NCBI GenBank assembly: GCA_016124445.1
Contig: WGNR01000011.1
Location: 1-64,000, forward strand
Reading direction: 5' to 3'
Length of the DNA stretch: 64,000 nt
Source of the DNA: a bacterium
GTDB taxonomy: Bacteria > Planctomycetota > Planctomycetia > Pirellulales > Pirellulaceae
Below, piece by piece: positions 35,041 to 43,814 of the stretch. Under the pieces are notes generated by a model. It saw only the letters and a list, made by a program, of their open reading frames with translations. It was not told the origin of the DNA and did not search any database. The translations under genes were made by a program, and so were the position numbers. Numbering within the stretch: the stretch's first letter is position 1; every line of letters starts with the position of its first letter.

Positions 35041-35067
35041 AGGGGGCTTCCTGGAAGCCCCCTTTTT
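35041..35067 (+). terminator. Terminator of the Pro/Gln-rich protein gene
   Basis: A 10-bp perfect stem (agggggcttc with gaagccccct) with a three-base loop ends in five Ts, 30 bases after the stop codon. Confidence 0.88.
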
Positions 35068-35155
35068 GTGCGCTGGTTGGGGAGTTGATCTCAGGGAAGG
35101 GGAACCGCTACGCTGAACGTGAACAGACAAGATCACCTTTCAGCGGCAAACAGCC

Positions 35156-36889
35156 ATGAACAACGCCCAAATCGCTGCCAAGTTCGAGCTCTTGGCAGAT
35201 CTACTCGAATTCCAAGGGGCCAATTCGTTCCGAGTTCGCGCATATCGCAACGCGGCCCGCACGATCCAAGAGCTTTCGCAGCAGATCAGTGATATCGTCG
35301 AAGACCCGGGTCAGAAGCTGACGGACCTCGAGGGGATCGGCAAAGACCTCGCCAAGAAGTGTGAAGTGCTGGTCGAGACCGGCAAGTTCCCGCAACTGGA
35401 GGAACTACAAAAGCAAATCCCCCAGTCGGTCTTGGCCATGCTGCGGATCCCTGGGCTGGGGCCGAAGAAGGCGGCGGTGATTTACAAAGAGCTGGGCATC
35501 GCGACGCTGGAAGATTTGAAACAGGCCTGTGAGGATGAAAGAGTTCGCGCCCTGAAAGGCTTCGGAGCCAAGACAGAGCAAATGATCTTAAGCGGGATCG
35601 AACTGGCTGCCACCGCCGAGCAGCGAATCTATTGGGCCAAGGCCGATCAACTGGTCAGCCGACTCCGCGAACATCTGCAAAGCGCGCCTGGAGTCGAGAA
35701 GATCGACTTCGCAGGCAGCTACCGCCGCGGCAAAGAGACCGTTGGCGATATCGATGTGTTGACGATGGCCGATTCACCTTCTGCCCCGATGGATCGGCTG
35801 GCGGAGTTTCCTGAATTCCAAGAAGTCATTGCCCGCGGTGATACCAAGATGTCGATTCGCCTGGAAGACAACATGCAGGTTGATCTGCGAGTGGTTCCCG
35901 GTAAAAGCTACGGAGCGGCACTGCAGTACTTTACCGGTTCGAAAGAGCACAACGTCAAAATTCGGGGTATCGCGAAGCAGTTGGGTCTGAAGATCAACGA
36001 GTATGGGGTCTTTCGTATCGAAGAAGACGGCAGCGAAACCTACATCGCTGGTGAGACTGAAGAAGATGTCTATGGTGCGCTCGACTTGCCATGGTTTCCG
36101 CCGGAACTGCGCGAGAATCGCGACGAATTCAAAATGGCGGAAACAGGTTTCCCAAAGCTGATTACCGTCGAAGATCTTGTTGGCGATATGCACATGCATA
36201 CCGACGCAACCGACGGGCGAAACACGCTGGAAGAAATGATCGAGGCTTCGATTGCCAAAGGGTACCAGTACATCGCGATCACCGATCATTCCAAACGGGT
36301 CAGCATGGCCAACGGGCTGGATTCCGAGCGGCTGTTGGCACAGTGGAAGCAGATCGACAAGCTGAACAAAAAGTACGACGGCAAGATTCAAATCCTCAAA
36401 GGTCTGGAATGCGACATCCTGGAGCAGGGAGGCATGGACCTGCCGGATAAAGTGCTGGCCAAAGGAGATTGGATCATTGCCAGCGTGCACTACGGCCAGA
36501 ATCAATCGAAGCAGCAGATCACCGATCGGATCGTCGGGGCACTTCAAAACCCCAGCGTTTGCATTGTCGCCCATCCGACGGGGCGGCTGATCAATCGCCG
36601 AGACCCGTACGAAGTCGATCTCGATGCGGTCTTTCAATGCGCGAAAGAGAATCACAAGTTCGTTGAACTGAATGCCAACCCGGCCCGGTTGGATTTGAAT
36701 GACGTGCATTGCCACGCCGCGAAAGAGCGGGGCATTCCGATCGGGATCAACAGCGACGGTCACAAGATCGATGGTCTGGACGTCATGCGATTCGGCATCG
36801 TTCAAGCTCGCCGCGCGGGTTTGACCAAAAAAGACGTGGTCAACACGCGGTCCTGGAAGGGTATCCAAAAGCTGCTTGGACGAGAGTAG
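35156..36889 (+). CDS. polX: DNA polymerase/3'-5' exonuclease PolX
   Basis: Family X DNA polymerase with PHP exonuclease domain, for base-excision or gap-filling repair; 577 residues, the normal bacterial length. The N-terminal 8-kDa-like region holds helix-hairpin-helix motifs (LEGIGKDLAKK, IPGLGPKKAAVIYKELG). The polymerase active site is GSYRRGKETVGDIDVL (about residues 185-200, two metal-binding Asp). The C-terminal PHP domain starts with GDMHMHTDATDGRNT (about 342-356), and later metal ligands include ITDHS and NSDGH near the end. It converges with the GAP1-like gene, leaving seven bases between stops. Confidence 0.93.
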   Translation: MNNAQIAAKFELLADLLEFQGANSFRVRAYRNAARTIQELSQQISDIVEDPGQKLTDLEGIGKDLAKKCEVLVETGKFPQLEELQKQIPQSVLAMLRIPGLGPKKAAVIYKELGIATLEDLKQACEDERVRALKGFGAKTEQMILSGIELAATAEQRIYWAKADQLVSRLREHLQSAPGVEKIDFAGSYRRGKETVGDIDVLTMADSPSAPMDRLAEFPEFQEVIARGDTKMSIRLEDNMQVDLRVVPGKSYGAALQYFTGSKEHNVKIRGIAKQLGLKINEYGVFRIEEDGSETYIAGETEEDVYGALDLPWFPPELRENRDEFKMAETGFPKLITVEDLVGDMHMHTDATDGRNTLEEMIEASIAKGYQYIAITDHSKRVSMANGLDSERLLAQWKQIDKLNKKYDGKIQILKGLECDILEQGGMDLPDKVLAKGDWIIASVHYGQNQSKQQITDRIVGALQNPSVCIVAHPTGRLINRRDPYEVDLDAVFQCAKENHKFVELNANPARLDLNDVHCHAAKERGIPIGINSDGHKIDGLDVMRFGIVQARRAGLTKKDVVNTRSWKGIQKLLGRE

Positions 36890-36896
36890 GGGAGGG

Positions 36897-38141
36897 CTAC
36901 GGGCTGACCCGCAGAATCAGTCCCAGGATTTCGATCGCCGGCTGGGAAGTTTTTATCCCTGGCTTATCCTTCACGAGCTTCAAGAAGTGACGGCCGCAAT
37001 CTTCGCGAAGAGTTTCCATCTGGTGATCTGGCTGAGCACACCAGGTGGCATTAAGCCGTTCGAGCGCCGCCAGGTCGCCGGCGAAGGCCCGTTCCACTAA
37101 TTGAAACAATTCGCCCTGACCTGTATTCGTTTCGATGCTGACGACTGGCTGTGCGGGCGGGTCAGTGGGAGTGTTGCCTTTGATTCTTCGACCCGACATG
37201 GCGACGCGCAGTCTATCGCCGATCGACGGCAGGTCTTCCAATCGCGCTGACAGAGGGACATCCCCAATTAATCTTGCCGCTTCTTCGGGTGCTCGATGGC
37301 AAAACGCGACTTGCACCCAGGTTGCCCATGGATGCCGAGACATCTCCGGACTACGGGCAGGCAGGTCAAACTGGAATACACTGCAGCCTTCCTGTCGCGC
37401 GGCTTTTTTCTGTTCTTCGACATCATTGGCCAAGCCGATCAGCCGGAACGCACGTCGCGGTGAGTACCGGAGCCGGGTCGAGAACGAAAATTTGGGCCGG
37501 ATCGAAACCGGCAACAGGTTGAAGAATACCGCCAGAAAGCGATCGCTGTAGTGGCCTGTGAACATCAGCTTTTTCGATGTCATCGCGTGATGGGTCCACG
37601 AAACAAGCGTTTGCTGCTTGGTGGGCGAATCACAGAGGCGGATCAAACCAGGCTCGACCGGCGGTCCGGACGGAAGCATTTTCAGCGTTGGTAAATCGGT
37701 GGGAAGCTTGGCGCCTGGTCTCAGGTCGCGGATTGCCAATGCGGCTGACACGACTCGGAAAGGGTCGTTGTGAAACTGAGCGAATCCTGCACGGCTGATG
37801 ACGAAGCAATGGGTATAAACTTGCCGTCCGCCGCGGCCGCTGTATTCGGCATTGCCGAGCATCGTACGAGAGACGCAGAACTTTTCTTCGCCCAGGGGAT
37901 GAAAGTTCAAGCTGACATCGGCCGGATCGTCCACGATCATCGAATCGTGGGCCGGACCCCAGACGGCAAGCAAACGGGCATCTTCGGTGCTGATGCCAGA
38001 ACTCCAGGCCACCAATTGGTAGCCATCTTTTTTCGCTGTGCGAGCCGAGGTAAAGATCGCCTGCTCGACGGCGACGGTTCCCGAGGCAGTGGAAGATTGA
38101 GGGGAAGAAACAGAACGACCAGGGGAGGGGAGCGTAGCCAT
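36897..38141 (-). CDS. GTPase-associated protein 1 N-terminal domain (GAP1-N2)-like protein
   Basis: A 414-residue protein whose N-terminal half resembles the GAP1-N2 family: VEQAIFTSARTAKKDGYQLV, then WGPAHDSM, FHPLGEEKFCVSRT and RGGRQVYTHCFVIS (about residues 25-130). GAP1 proteins were described as partners of predicted conflict-system GTPases; no biochemical function is known to me. The C-terminal half is basic with scattered helices and no recognised domain. The ATG at 38141 lies 13 bases after the stop of the GTPase gene, so it is the last gene of the four-gene operon, and GGAAAC acts as ribosome site. No membrane segment is seen. Confidence 0.65.
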   Translation of the reverse strand: MATLPSPGRSVSSPQSSTASGTVAVEQAIFTSARTAKKDGYQLVAWSSGISTEDARLLAVWGPAHDSMIVDDPADVSLNFHPLGEEKFCVSRTMLGNAEYSGRGGRQVYTHCFVISRAGFAQFHNDPFRVVSAALAIRDLRPGAKLPTDLPTLKMLPSGPPVEPGLIRLCDSPTKQQTLVSWTHHAMTSKKLMFTGHYSDRFLAVFFNLLPVSIRPKFSFSTRLRYSPRRAFRLIGLANDVEEQKKAARQEGCSVFQFDLPARSPEMSRHPWATWVQVAFCHRAPEEAARLIGDVPLSARLEDLPSIGDRLRVAMSGRRIKGNTPTDPPAQPVVSIETNTGQGELFQLVERAFAGDLAALERLNATWCAQPDHQMETLREDCGRHFLKLVKDKPGIKTSQPAIEILGLILRVSP

Positions 38142-38154
38142 GAGAGTTTCCGAT

Positions 38155-39060
38155 TTATACCTTGCGTACGAGCCACTCGAACGGTTCTACGATGCCGCGC
38201 GGTTCGATGCGCAGCGGCACGGCGGTGGGGCCTTCGTCGGGGCAGTCTCGGAACCCGACCGAGCCTGCGACGCCGGAGGCGAAGAACCCATAGTTCGTAA
38301 AACGCTGCTGGACCTGCTGCCACAGATTGGGCGTCTTTTCCCGCGCGTACATCTCGGGACTATCGAAGCATGGTTCACAGCGGTCGGCCTTCGAGAAGAC
38401 GATCGCTACGGGGCGATTACTCTTGCCACGATTGCGAACACTATCTTGTTCGCTGAGGTAAGTAATCAGCTTCATCAGGAAGTAATTCTGTTCGGCCCCG
38501 CCCCGTTCGATACGGTCGGTATCGGCCAGCAGAATCACGCCTGAGCATTTTTCGAGAAACGAATGAATGGCCGGGTAGGCGTTGGGGTGATCGATTTCTT
38601 CCAGGATCGCTTCCCCCGCCATGTCAGGCATAATCAATTCCATCGGATTCTTTCGGGAATTGATTTTGGCCTGGCAATGCACCCAGTTCCAACGATCAGG
38701 TTCGTTAGGCGTTTTTTCCGGGAAGCGGCAGTTCGACAGGGCCATCATGGTGCGCTGCTGCAGGGTGATCGAAAACGCCCCGCGAGCAAGCACCTGGACG
38801 CGGCTGTTCTGACGCGTGAGCATATCCAACAACATGCCCAGATAAACCGTCTTGCCGGCGGCTGCGGTCCCAAGCACGGCGACCATTTGCGGCCGCAGAC
38901 CTTGCGATTGGGCCTGGTGCGAGAGGGCCAGCGGCGCGGCGCAGTGATGGCACAGCTCGGTGTTGTAGTTGTTGTCGGTACCACAGATGTAGCAGGATAT
39001 CGGTGCCGCGCATTCGGCCAGGCGGTACGAATCCATCGCAACGAGAACGCGTTTGGTCAT
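38155..39060 (-). CDS. Zinc-ribbon GTPase resembling Double-GTPase 2 (DO-GTPase2)
   Basis: A 301-residue P-loop GTPase. An N-terminal zinc ribbon (CYICG ... CHHC, about residues 23-40) precedes the G1 motif LGTAAAGKTVYLGMLLDML (about 63-81). G3 is PDMAGE (DxxG type) and G4 is FSKADR, with the usual order and spacing. The G1 variant with K-T-V/T-Y-L-G matches the Double-GTPase 2 group. Its start overlaps the FGE-gene stop by one base (TGATG), which couples their translation. It probably reports to or acts through the GAP1-like neighbour. The zinc ribbon may bind nucleic acid or a partner protein. Confidence 0.72.
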   Translation of the reverse strand: MTKRVLVAMDSYRLAECAAPISCYICGTDNNYNTELCHHCAAPLALSHQAQSQGLRPQMVAVLGTAAAGKTVYLGMLLDMLTRQNSRVQVLARGAFSITLQQRTMMALSNCRFPEKTPNEPDRWNWVHCQAKINSRKNPMELIMPDMAGEAILEEIDHPNAYPAIHSFLEKCSGVILLADTDRIERGGAEQNYFLMKLITYLSEQDSVRNRGKSNRPVAIVFSKADRCEPCFDSPEMYAREKTPNLWQQVQQRFTNYGFFASGVAGSVGFRDCPDEGPTAVPLRIEPRGIVEPFEWLVRKV

Positions 39061-40280
39061 CAGTTCACCTCGGCATAGTCTTCATGGTTCTCGACCTGGG
39101 CCGGAGACTGCTCGGCTTGCATCGATTGGTCAGGGATCAAATCGCACAGTCCAATGGCACAACGGAATCCAACATTCCGTTTGCGGGCGATCGCTTTGTC
39201 GCCGCTTTGGAAGTCACAGCTGGCCTGGGACTCGAAGTAGGTATCGAATGCTCCGCCGCGGAGGCTACGCATCGAAGCATCCAGCACCAACGGTGATGTG
39301 CCTGATTGCCAGGCCCCAAAACGGCTGGAGGTCCATTCCCAGACATTGCCAATCAATTGACTGGCACCCCCGACACTCATCCCGTCTTCAAATTGATCGA
39401 CCGGAACGGTGCTGCCGCGGCCACTGCCCCACAAGTTGCACTTGTTTTGATCGAACGCTTCGCCCCAAGGAAACTTTCTTTGAATCGGCCGGGCACCAGG
39501 CAGCGGAACTGGCCAGGCACCAGACTTGACCCATTCCGGATCGGTCGGCAAACGCTTGCCAACCCAACGAGCGTAGGCGGCTGCCTCATACCAGCAGATT
39601 CCGACGACGGGGTGGTTGCCTTGCCCGTGCAAATACATGCCTCGTTCCCAATACCGCGGTCCGGTCTGGCCCGTGGCATCGACGAAGTCGAGCAAAGCCG
39701 GAACGATCTCGGGATCCCAGAGCGAAATCTGTTCGTATCCTCCAGCTTCCATGAATTGCAGGAACTGGTCGTTGGTTACCTGATAGCGATCAAGGTAAAA
39801 CCCTTCGACCTGCACGACGCGGCCATCCAGGTATTCAGGCGTGTCGCTGGAGTGATCGCCCCCTTTGCCGACGATCGTTTCGCCCCCAGGAACCAGGGTC
39901 ATTTCCTCTTCCAGGAGTGCTTGGGCACGATCGAGGAACTTGGGTGGAATGCTTTGAGCAATTTGCGGTCGCAGCAGCAGGGAATAACGACCTTGGTCGA
40001 TCATCTGCTGTGCGAGCGATTGCGAGTCTTCCGGGTTTCGTCGGCCGGAATCCTTCGAGCGTTCTCGGGAGGGTTTCTGGTTGGTTGATTTCGCCCCGAC
40101 GGGTTGGGACGACGAGAACTTTTGAGAAAATTGACGGTAAAGGAGAAAACCGCCGCCGAGGGCCAAGAGAGGCAAAAGCAATGCCGTAGCCCAGAAGAAG
40201 CTGCCAAGTAGCCAACTGAACGTCAGCCATACACTGGCACACGCTACGCCAGCTACTACCCCTACTACATACCGATTCAT
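39060..40280 (-). CDS. Membrane-anchored FGE/SUMF1-domain protein
   Basis: A 406-residue protein with two N-terminal membrane helices (about residues 3-25 and 27-48), a polar linker and a formylglycine-generating-enzyme (SUMF1/EgtB/PvdO-type) domain from about residue 125: VPGGETIVGKGGDHSSDTPE, VEGFYLDRYQVTNDQFLQFM, HPVVGICWYEAAAYARWVGK, RLPTDPEW, QLIGNVWEWTSS and LRGGAFD ending in VGFRC. True FGE uses two active-site Cys near the C-terminal RYR-type stretch; here only one Cys is present there (SQASCDFQSGDK), so sulfatase activation is doubtful. It is the second gene of the operon, 41 bases after the coiled-coil gene. AGGA precedes the ATG. Confidence 0.8.
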   Translation of the reverse strand: MNRYVVGVVAGVACASVWLTFSWLLGSFFWATALLLPLLALGGGFLLYRQFSQKFSSSQPVGAKSTNQKPSRERSKDSGRRNPEDSQSLAQQMIDQGRYSLLLRPQIAQSIPPKFLDRAQALLEEEMTLVPGGETIVGKGGDHSSDTPEYLDGRVVQVEGFYLDRYQVTNDQFLQFMEAGGYEQISLWDPEIVPALLDFVDATGQTGPRYWERGMYLHGQGNHPVVGICWYEAAAYARWVGKRLPTDPEWVKSGAWPVPLPGARPIQRKFPWGEAFDQNKCNLWGSGRGSTVPVDQFEDGMSVGGASQLIGNVWEWTSSRFGAWQSGTSPLVLDASMRSLRGGAFDTYFESQASCDFQSGDKAIARKRNVGFRCAIGLCDLIPDQSMQAEQSPAQVENHEDYAEVN

Positions 40281-40321
40281 GGGTTGTGTCCTGACTGGAA
40301 ATGAAAAGGTAACCGTGATGA

Positions 40322-41206
40322 CTAGCTTCGTTGCGTACGGCGTTTGTTGACGTCGCGTTGCAACTTGGCGAACTGAGCCATCACCGAGTCGACAACAGTG
40401 TTGTTGTTATTGGCACGATATTCAATTTCGTCACGGCACACGGTGGCCGTTTCGCTAATGACGGACGTATCGGCAAACGATTGGGGTTGTGGCGTTTGCG
40501 AGGGATTCGATCCGCGACGTTCCAGGAGCGATCGCATGGCCTGAAGCTCTTCGGCCCAGGCATGTTTTTGTTGGTTCAACTCTTTCTGCTGCTGATCGAT
40601 TGTCTCGGTCAATTGCATTGCATGACCACGGGCCTGATGCAGTTCGCCTTCGAGGGCCTGGTTCTTTTCCACGAGCGAACCGATTTCGTCCGGTGGCTGA
40701 CTTTGGTCGTCTGATTGTTCTTTCCGCATCAGTTCCAACTTGGCGGCTGCGAGTTCGCGTCGCAGGTTTTCCACTTCGGTCAGAAGTTGCGATTCGTCGG
40801 CCGTACCAGATTGGCTGGCACTTAGTTGTTGCTCGAGTTCGGCAATTCGTTGTTGGCTTGATTGGTCACCCGACGAACTTTGCGCCGTGGTAAGTTGCTG
40901 ACGCAGTTGCTCGACCTCGTTCTGGGCTCGTTGCAATGCCTCTTGTTTCTCGTGGACTTGCCGGGAAAGACGTAAATTTTCCTCGGCTGATTGCGTCGAT
41001 ACTTCCGAAGACCGCTCGAGATCTTTGCGAGCCTTCAGCAGTTCGGTCGCACGGGTTTCTACTTCTTGCCCGAGCGAGGCGATTTCGTGGAGCAATTGGT
41101 CAATGAACTTCTCGAGGTCGCAATTGTGTTGCCGAAGCTGATTGATCGCCTGTTCCAACGGCGCATAGTCGGGGCTCTCTACCGTAGCCATTGCGTGAGC
41201 ATTCAC
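40322..41206 (-). CDS. Long coiled-coil protein, first gene of the GAP1/GTPase operon
   Basis: A protein of about 294 residues that is nearly all coiled coil, rich in Glu, Gln, Leu, Arg and Ala (for example LRQQLTTAQSSSGDQSSQQ and EIGSLVEKNQALEGEL). No catalytic motif, signal or membrane helix is visible. The start is uncertain: a GTG at 41206 has GCAGGG upstream, an ATG at 41191 lacks a ribosome site and the frame opens at a TTG at 41227. I use the GTG. It may be a scaffold or sensor for the system. An 8-bp palindrome at 41312-41330 lies about 105 bases upstream and could regulate the operon. Confidence 0.65.
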   Translation of the reverse strand: MNAHAMATVESPDYAPLEQAINQLRQHNCDLEKFIDQLLHEIASLGQEVETRATELLKARKDLERSSEVSTQSAEENLRLSRQVHEKQEALQRAQNEVEQLRQQLTTAQSSSGDQSSQQRIAELEQQLSASQSGTADESQLLTEVENLRRELAAAKLELMRKEQSDDQSQPPDEIGSLVEKNQALEGELHQARGHAMQLTETIDQQQKELNQQKHAWAEELQAMRSLLERRGSNPSQTPQPQSFADTSVISETATVCRDEIEYRANNNNTVVDSVMAQFAKLQRDVNKRRTQRS

Positions 41207-41311
41207 GTCAACCCTGCCTTCCGACAATCATTGGGAGGAGTTCGGCCATGAAGCATGGTCCTATTTCGGGACGCCTCGGAATCGGGGCCAAATGGGAAAA
41301 GTGTATCTATG

Positions 41312-41330
41312 GAGAAACGAAACGTTTCTC
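41312..41330. promoter_or_regulatory. Perfect palindrome between the GAP1/GTPase operon and the Cys-rich gene
   Basis: gagaaacg (41312-41319) and cgtttctc (41323-41330) form a perfect 8-bp inverted repeat with a three-base spacer. It lies 106 bases upstream of the minus-strand operon and 287 bases upstream of the plus-strand Cys-rich gene. It could be an operator or a leader hairpin. The rest of 41207-41616 shows no gene. Confidence 0.4.
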
Positions 41331-41616
41331 GCTGAAAATGAGGAGGGAAGTTGGTCCGTCGGAGCAACCGCCATTGAAAAAATAGGTCGAAACCGAGCCG
41401 TTGGCAAAAGAATCCGGCAAAAATGATGGCCAGAATGTTCGTAAGTGCTTGCTGTTACTGGGTGATGTGACAAGAAAGCACGTCGGATAGGAATCGGTTG
41501 CCCTGGGGTTCTGAGATGTTAGGCTGAACTAAGAAGTTGGCGTTTGCCAGGAGTGGCGAGCGCGTCGCGAGCGAAGGATATCGATCCCCCACTGACAACG
41601 TTAGGAGTTTGCCAAC

Positions 41617-42039
41617 ATGATCCGACTCGCCAAACCGATTGCCGCTCTCTGCACCGTCGCGGTATTCCTGATTGCCGCTGGGCAAGCATCGGCCGCCAAC
41701 GTGGCCGAGCCTTCTTGCTGTGCTCCGGAGCCGCCCAAGCCATGCTGCTACACCCCATGCTTCCACTACAAGAAGCACTGCCTGTTTGTCAAAAAGGTTT
41801 GCCCTTGCGACTGCAGCCCTCCGGTCGAGGCCGTCCTGCAAGTGGTCGATCCGCGCTGCAACTGCTATGTCGACGTGCCGATCTGCATGCCGGCTTGCTG
41901 CACAGGTGTCCCGTGCATCGATAGCCGTTGTGGGCTGTTTGATCGTGGGATTGTCGTTTACGAGTGGTGCTGCGGTTACAAGGTCAAAGTCGTCTTCAAA
42001 CAGTGCGGCAAAGTCGACGTGCACTACTACGGGCTATAA
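41617..42039 (+). CDS. Secreted cysteine-rich protein with one CCAPEP unit
   Basis: A 140-residue exported protein with a clear signal peptide (about residues 1-26, ending in ASA) and 21 cysteines, mostly in CC, CxC and CxxxC patterns. The mature N-terminus holds one SCCAPEPP unit, related to the repeats in the genes at 49864 and 60269; the rest (YTPCFHYKKHCLFVKKVC and later) is not repetitive. The cysteines could bind metals or form a disulfide-linked envelope layer. Its start is the ATG at 41617 after TTAGGAG. A strong terminator follows. Confidence 0.75.
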   Translation: MIRLAKPIAALCTVAVFLIAAGQASAANVAEPSCCAPEPPKPCCYTPCFHYKKHCLFVKKVCPCDCSPPVEAVLQVVDPRCNCYVDVPICMPACCTGVPCIDSRCGLFDRGIVVYEWCCGYKVKVVFKQCGKVDVHYYGL

Positions 42040-42091
42040 GCCAACACCCACGCTGATCGTCAAACAGACAACTGGATCAGAAAAAGAATCG

Positions 42092-42122
42092 AGGACGCCC
42101 TACCTGGGGCGTCCTTTTTTTT
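42092..42122 (+). terminator. Terminator of the Cys-rich gene
   Basis: A 9-bp perfect stem (aggacgccc with gggcgtcct), a six-base loop and a run of eight Ts. Confidence 0.88.
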
Positions 42123-42231
42123 GGGGGGGCCTGCCACGGTGGTTGACCGGGAACCACGTTGACCGAAGCGAATCGCCCCCTCATACTGGGCAAAGTATTC
42201 TTACACCTCCCAAGCAAGCTCAGGCCCCATC

Positions 42232-42612
42232 GTGTCTAACAAGCGGCGAACTCCGAAAAAGGTGGCGCGTCACGAGGAGCATTCCACTCCTGGCGAGACT
42301 CAATCGGTCGAATCGCTCACCGTCCTCTGGAGTCTTTGTGTCTTCTCGACGTTGATTCTGGTACTGCTTTTGCTGCTCCTCCGATTGGTCAATGCCATCT
42401 GGCAACCTGGCGAGGGAGCAAGCAAGTCCTTGGTTGGGTTTTCCGATTTGATGCTGTTCGCGGCGATTGTTTCCGGCAGTATCGGTGGTGTGCTGACCCC
42501 TATCGTGCAATCAAGCCGCAATCGACCCGCCCCACGGTCGCTTCAGTATGCGGCGTTTGCCATCGCGTTTTCCCCTTGGTTAATATTCGTTTTGCTGCTG
42601 GTTCGATCGTGA
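42232..42612 (+). CDS. Small membrane protein, function unknown
   Basis: A 126-residue protein starting at the GTG at 42232. A basic, polar N-terminus (about 30 residues) precedes three hydrophobic segments (about residues 31-51, 66-87 and 105-123), the last at the very C-terminus. The family is not recognised. It is separated from its neighbours by 192 and 74 bases. The start codon and reality of the gene rest on the membrane pattern and on the lack of a better overlapping frame. Confidence 0.5.
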   Translation: MSNKRRTPKKVARHEEHSTPGETQSVESLTVLWSLCVFSTLILVLLLLLLRLVNAIWQPGEGASKSLVGFSDLMLFAAIVSGSIGGVLTPIVQSSRNRPAPRSLQYAAFAIAFSPWLIFVLLLVRS

Positions 42613-42686
42613 CCTAGATCGCCCCTTCTGTTCGACGCATCCAGCCGTCATCTGATGTCGCTTCCCATAAAAAAGGAATGGTCTTG

Positions 42687-43814
42687 ATGGACCCTCGTTA
42701 CGAAAAACTGGCACAAGTGATCGTTCAATATTCGGCCAAAGTCAAACCGGGGCAATTGGTCCGCATTACGGGTTCGACGACGACGGAGCCGTTAATCGTT
42801 TCCCTCTATCGCGAAGTGGTTCGCGCCGGAGCGCATGGCGAAGTGGCGATCGTGCCGGAAGAATGTCGACGGATCCTGCTCGATGAAGGCAGCGACGAGC
42901 AACTCACGTACGAGAGTCCGATCGCCCAGCACATGGTGGAGACGATTGATTGCTCGATCTCTCTCTGGGGGCAGAAAAATTCCAAGGCGTTGTCATCGGT
43001 TCCTCCGCCGAAGACCGCCTTGATGAGCCAGGGACGCCGAGTTTACTTTAATCGGTTTCTGGCTCGAGCGGGCGAGGGGACGCTCAACTGGTGCGGCACG
43101 CAGTTTCCGTGCGAGTCTTCCGCCCAGGATGCCGAGATGTCTCTGACCGAATACGAAGACTTCGTTTTCCGCTCCGGCTTTTTGTACGAAGACGATCCGG
43201 TGGCGATGTGGAAGAAATTGAGTGTTGGGCAGCAAAAGTTGGCCGACTTCCTAATGACCAAGAAGGAACTTCGGTTTGTCACACCGCAGGGAACCGACTT
43301 AACGCTCGGTATCGAGGGACGCAAATGGATCAACTGCGACGGCCATGAAAACTTCCCCGATGGTGAAGTCTTCACCGGGCCAATCGAGACCGCCACGCAA
43401 GGCACCGTGAAGTACAGCTTTCCGGCGGTGCATGGCGGTCGCGAGTCAGATGGAATTGAACTAACGTTCCAAGATGGACGCGTGGTCGATGCCAAGGCCG
43501 CCAAAGGGGAAGAGTTTCTGCTTGGTATGCTCGACCAAGACCCAGGGGCACGTGTGCTCGGCGAAATCGCCATCGGCACGAACTATGCGATCCAGCAGTA
43601 CACGAAGAATACGCTCTTCGATGAGAAAATCGGCGGTACCTTCCATGCGGCGGTCGGTGCTGCCTATCCGGAATCAGGCGGCACGAACCAATCTGGGCTG
43701 CATTGGGACATGGTGTGCGATCTTCGCCAGGGAGGTCAGATCTTTGTCGATGGCGAGTTGATCAGCGAAAACGGGAAGTTCCTCAATCCCGAATTCCCTC
43801 AGCCCCTAGGTTAA
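42687..43814 (+). CDS. Aminopeptidase (M29, AmpS/PepS-type)
   Basis: Cobalt- or zinc-dependent leucyl/arginyl aminopeptidase of peptidase family M29, 375 residues. Features of the family are VKPGQLVRITGSTTTEPL near the start, WINCDGHENFPDGEVF (metal-site Glu and Asp), GGRESDGIELTFQDGRVVDA and the C-terminal ESGGTNQSGLHWDMVCDLR with metal ligands His and Asp. The start is the ATG at 42687 because AAGGA at 42673-42677 is well spaced for it, whereas the ATG at 42678 would abut it. The stop shares TTAA with the convergent RmlD-like gene. Confidence 0.85.
   Translation: MDPRYEKLAQVIVQYSAKVKPGQLVRITGSTTTEPLIVSLYREVVRAGAHGEVAIVPEECRRILLDEGSDEQLTYESPIAQHMVETIDCSISLWGQKNSKALSSVPPPKTALMSQGRRVYFNRFLARAGEGTLNWCGTQFPCESSAQDAEMSLTEYEDFVFRSGFLYEDDPVAMWKKLSVGQQKLADFLMTKKELRFVTPQGTDLTLGIEGRKWINCDGHENFPDGEVFTGPIETATQGTVKYSFPAVHGGRESDGIELTFQDGRVVDAKAAKGEEFLLGMLDQDPGARVLGEIAIGTNYAIQQYTKNTLFDEKIGGTFHAAVGAAYPESGGTNQSGLHWDMVCDLRQGGQIFVDGELISENGKFLNPEFPQPLG

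Noticed and set aside
35774..36868. A 364-residue minus-strand frame under polX
   Set aside because: PolX motifs are complete on the plus strand. The opposite frame is a His/Phe/Val-rich shadow.
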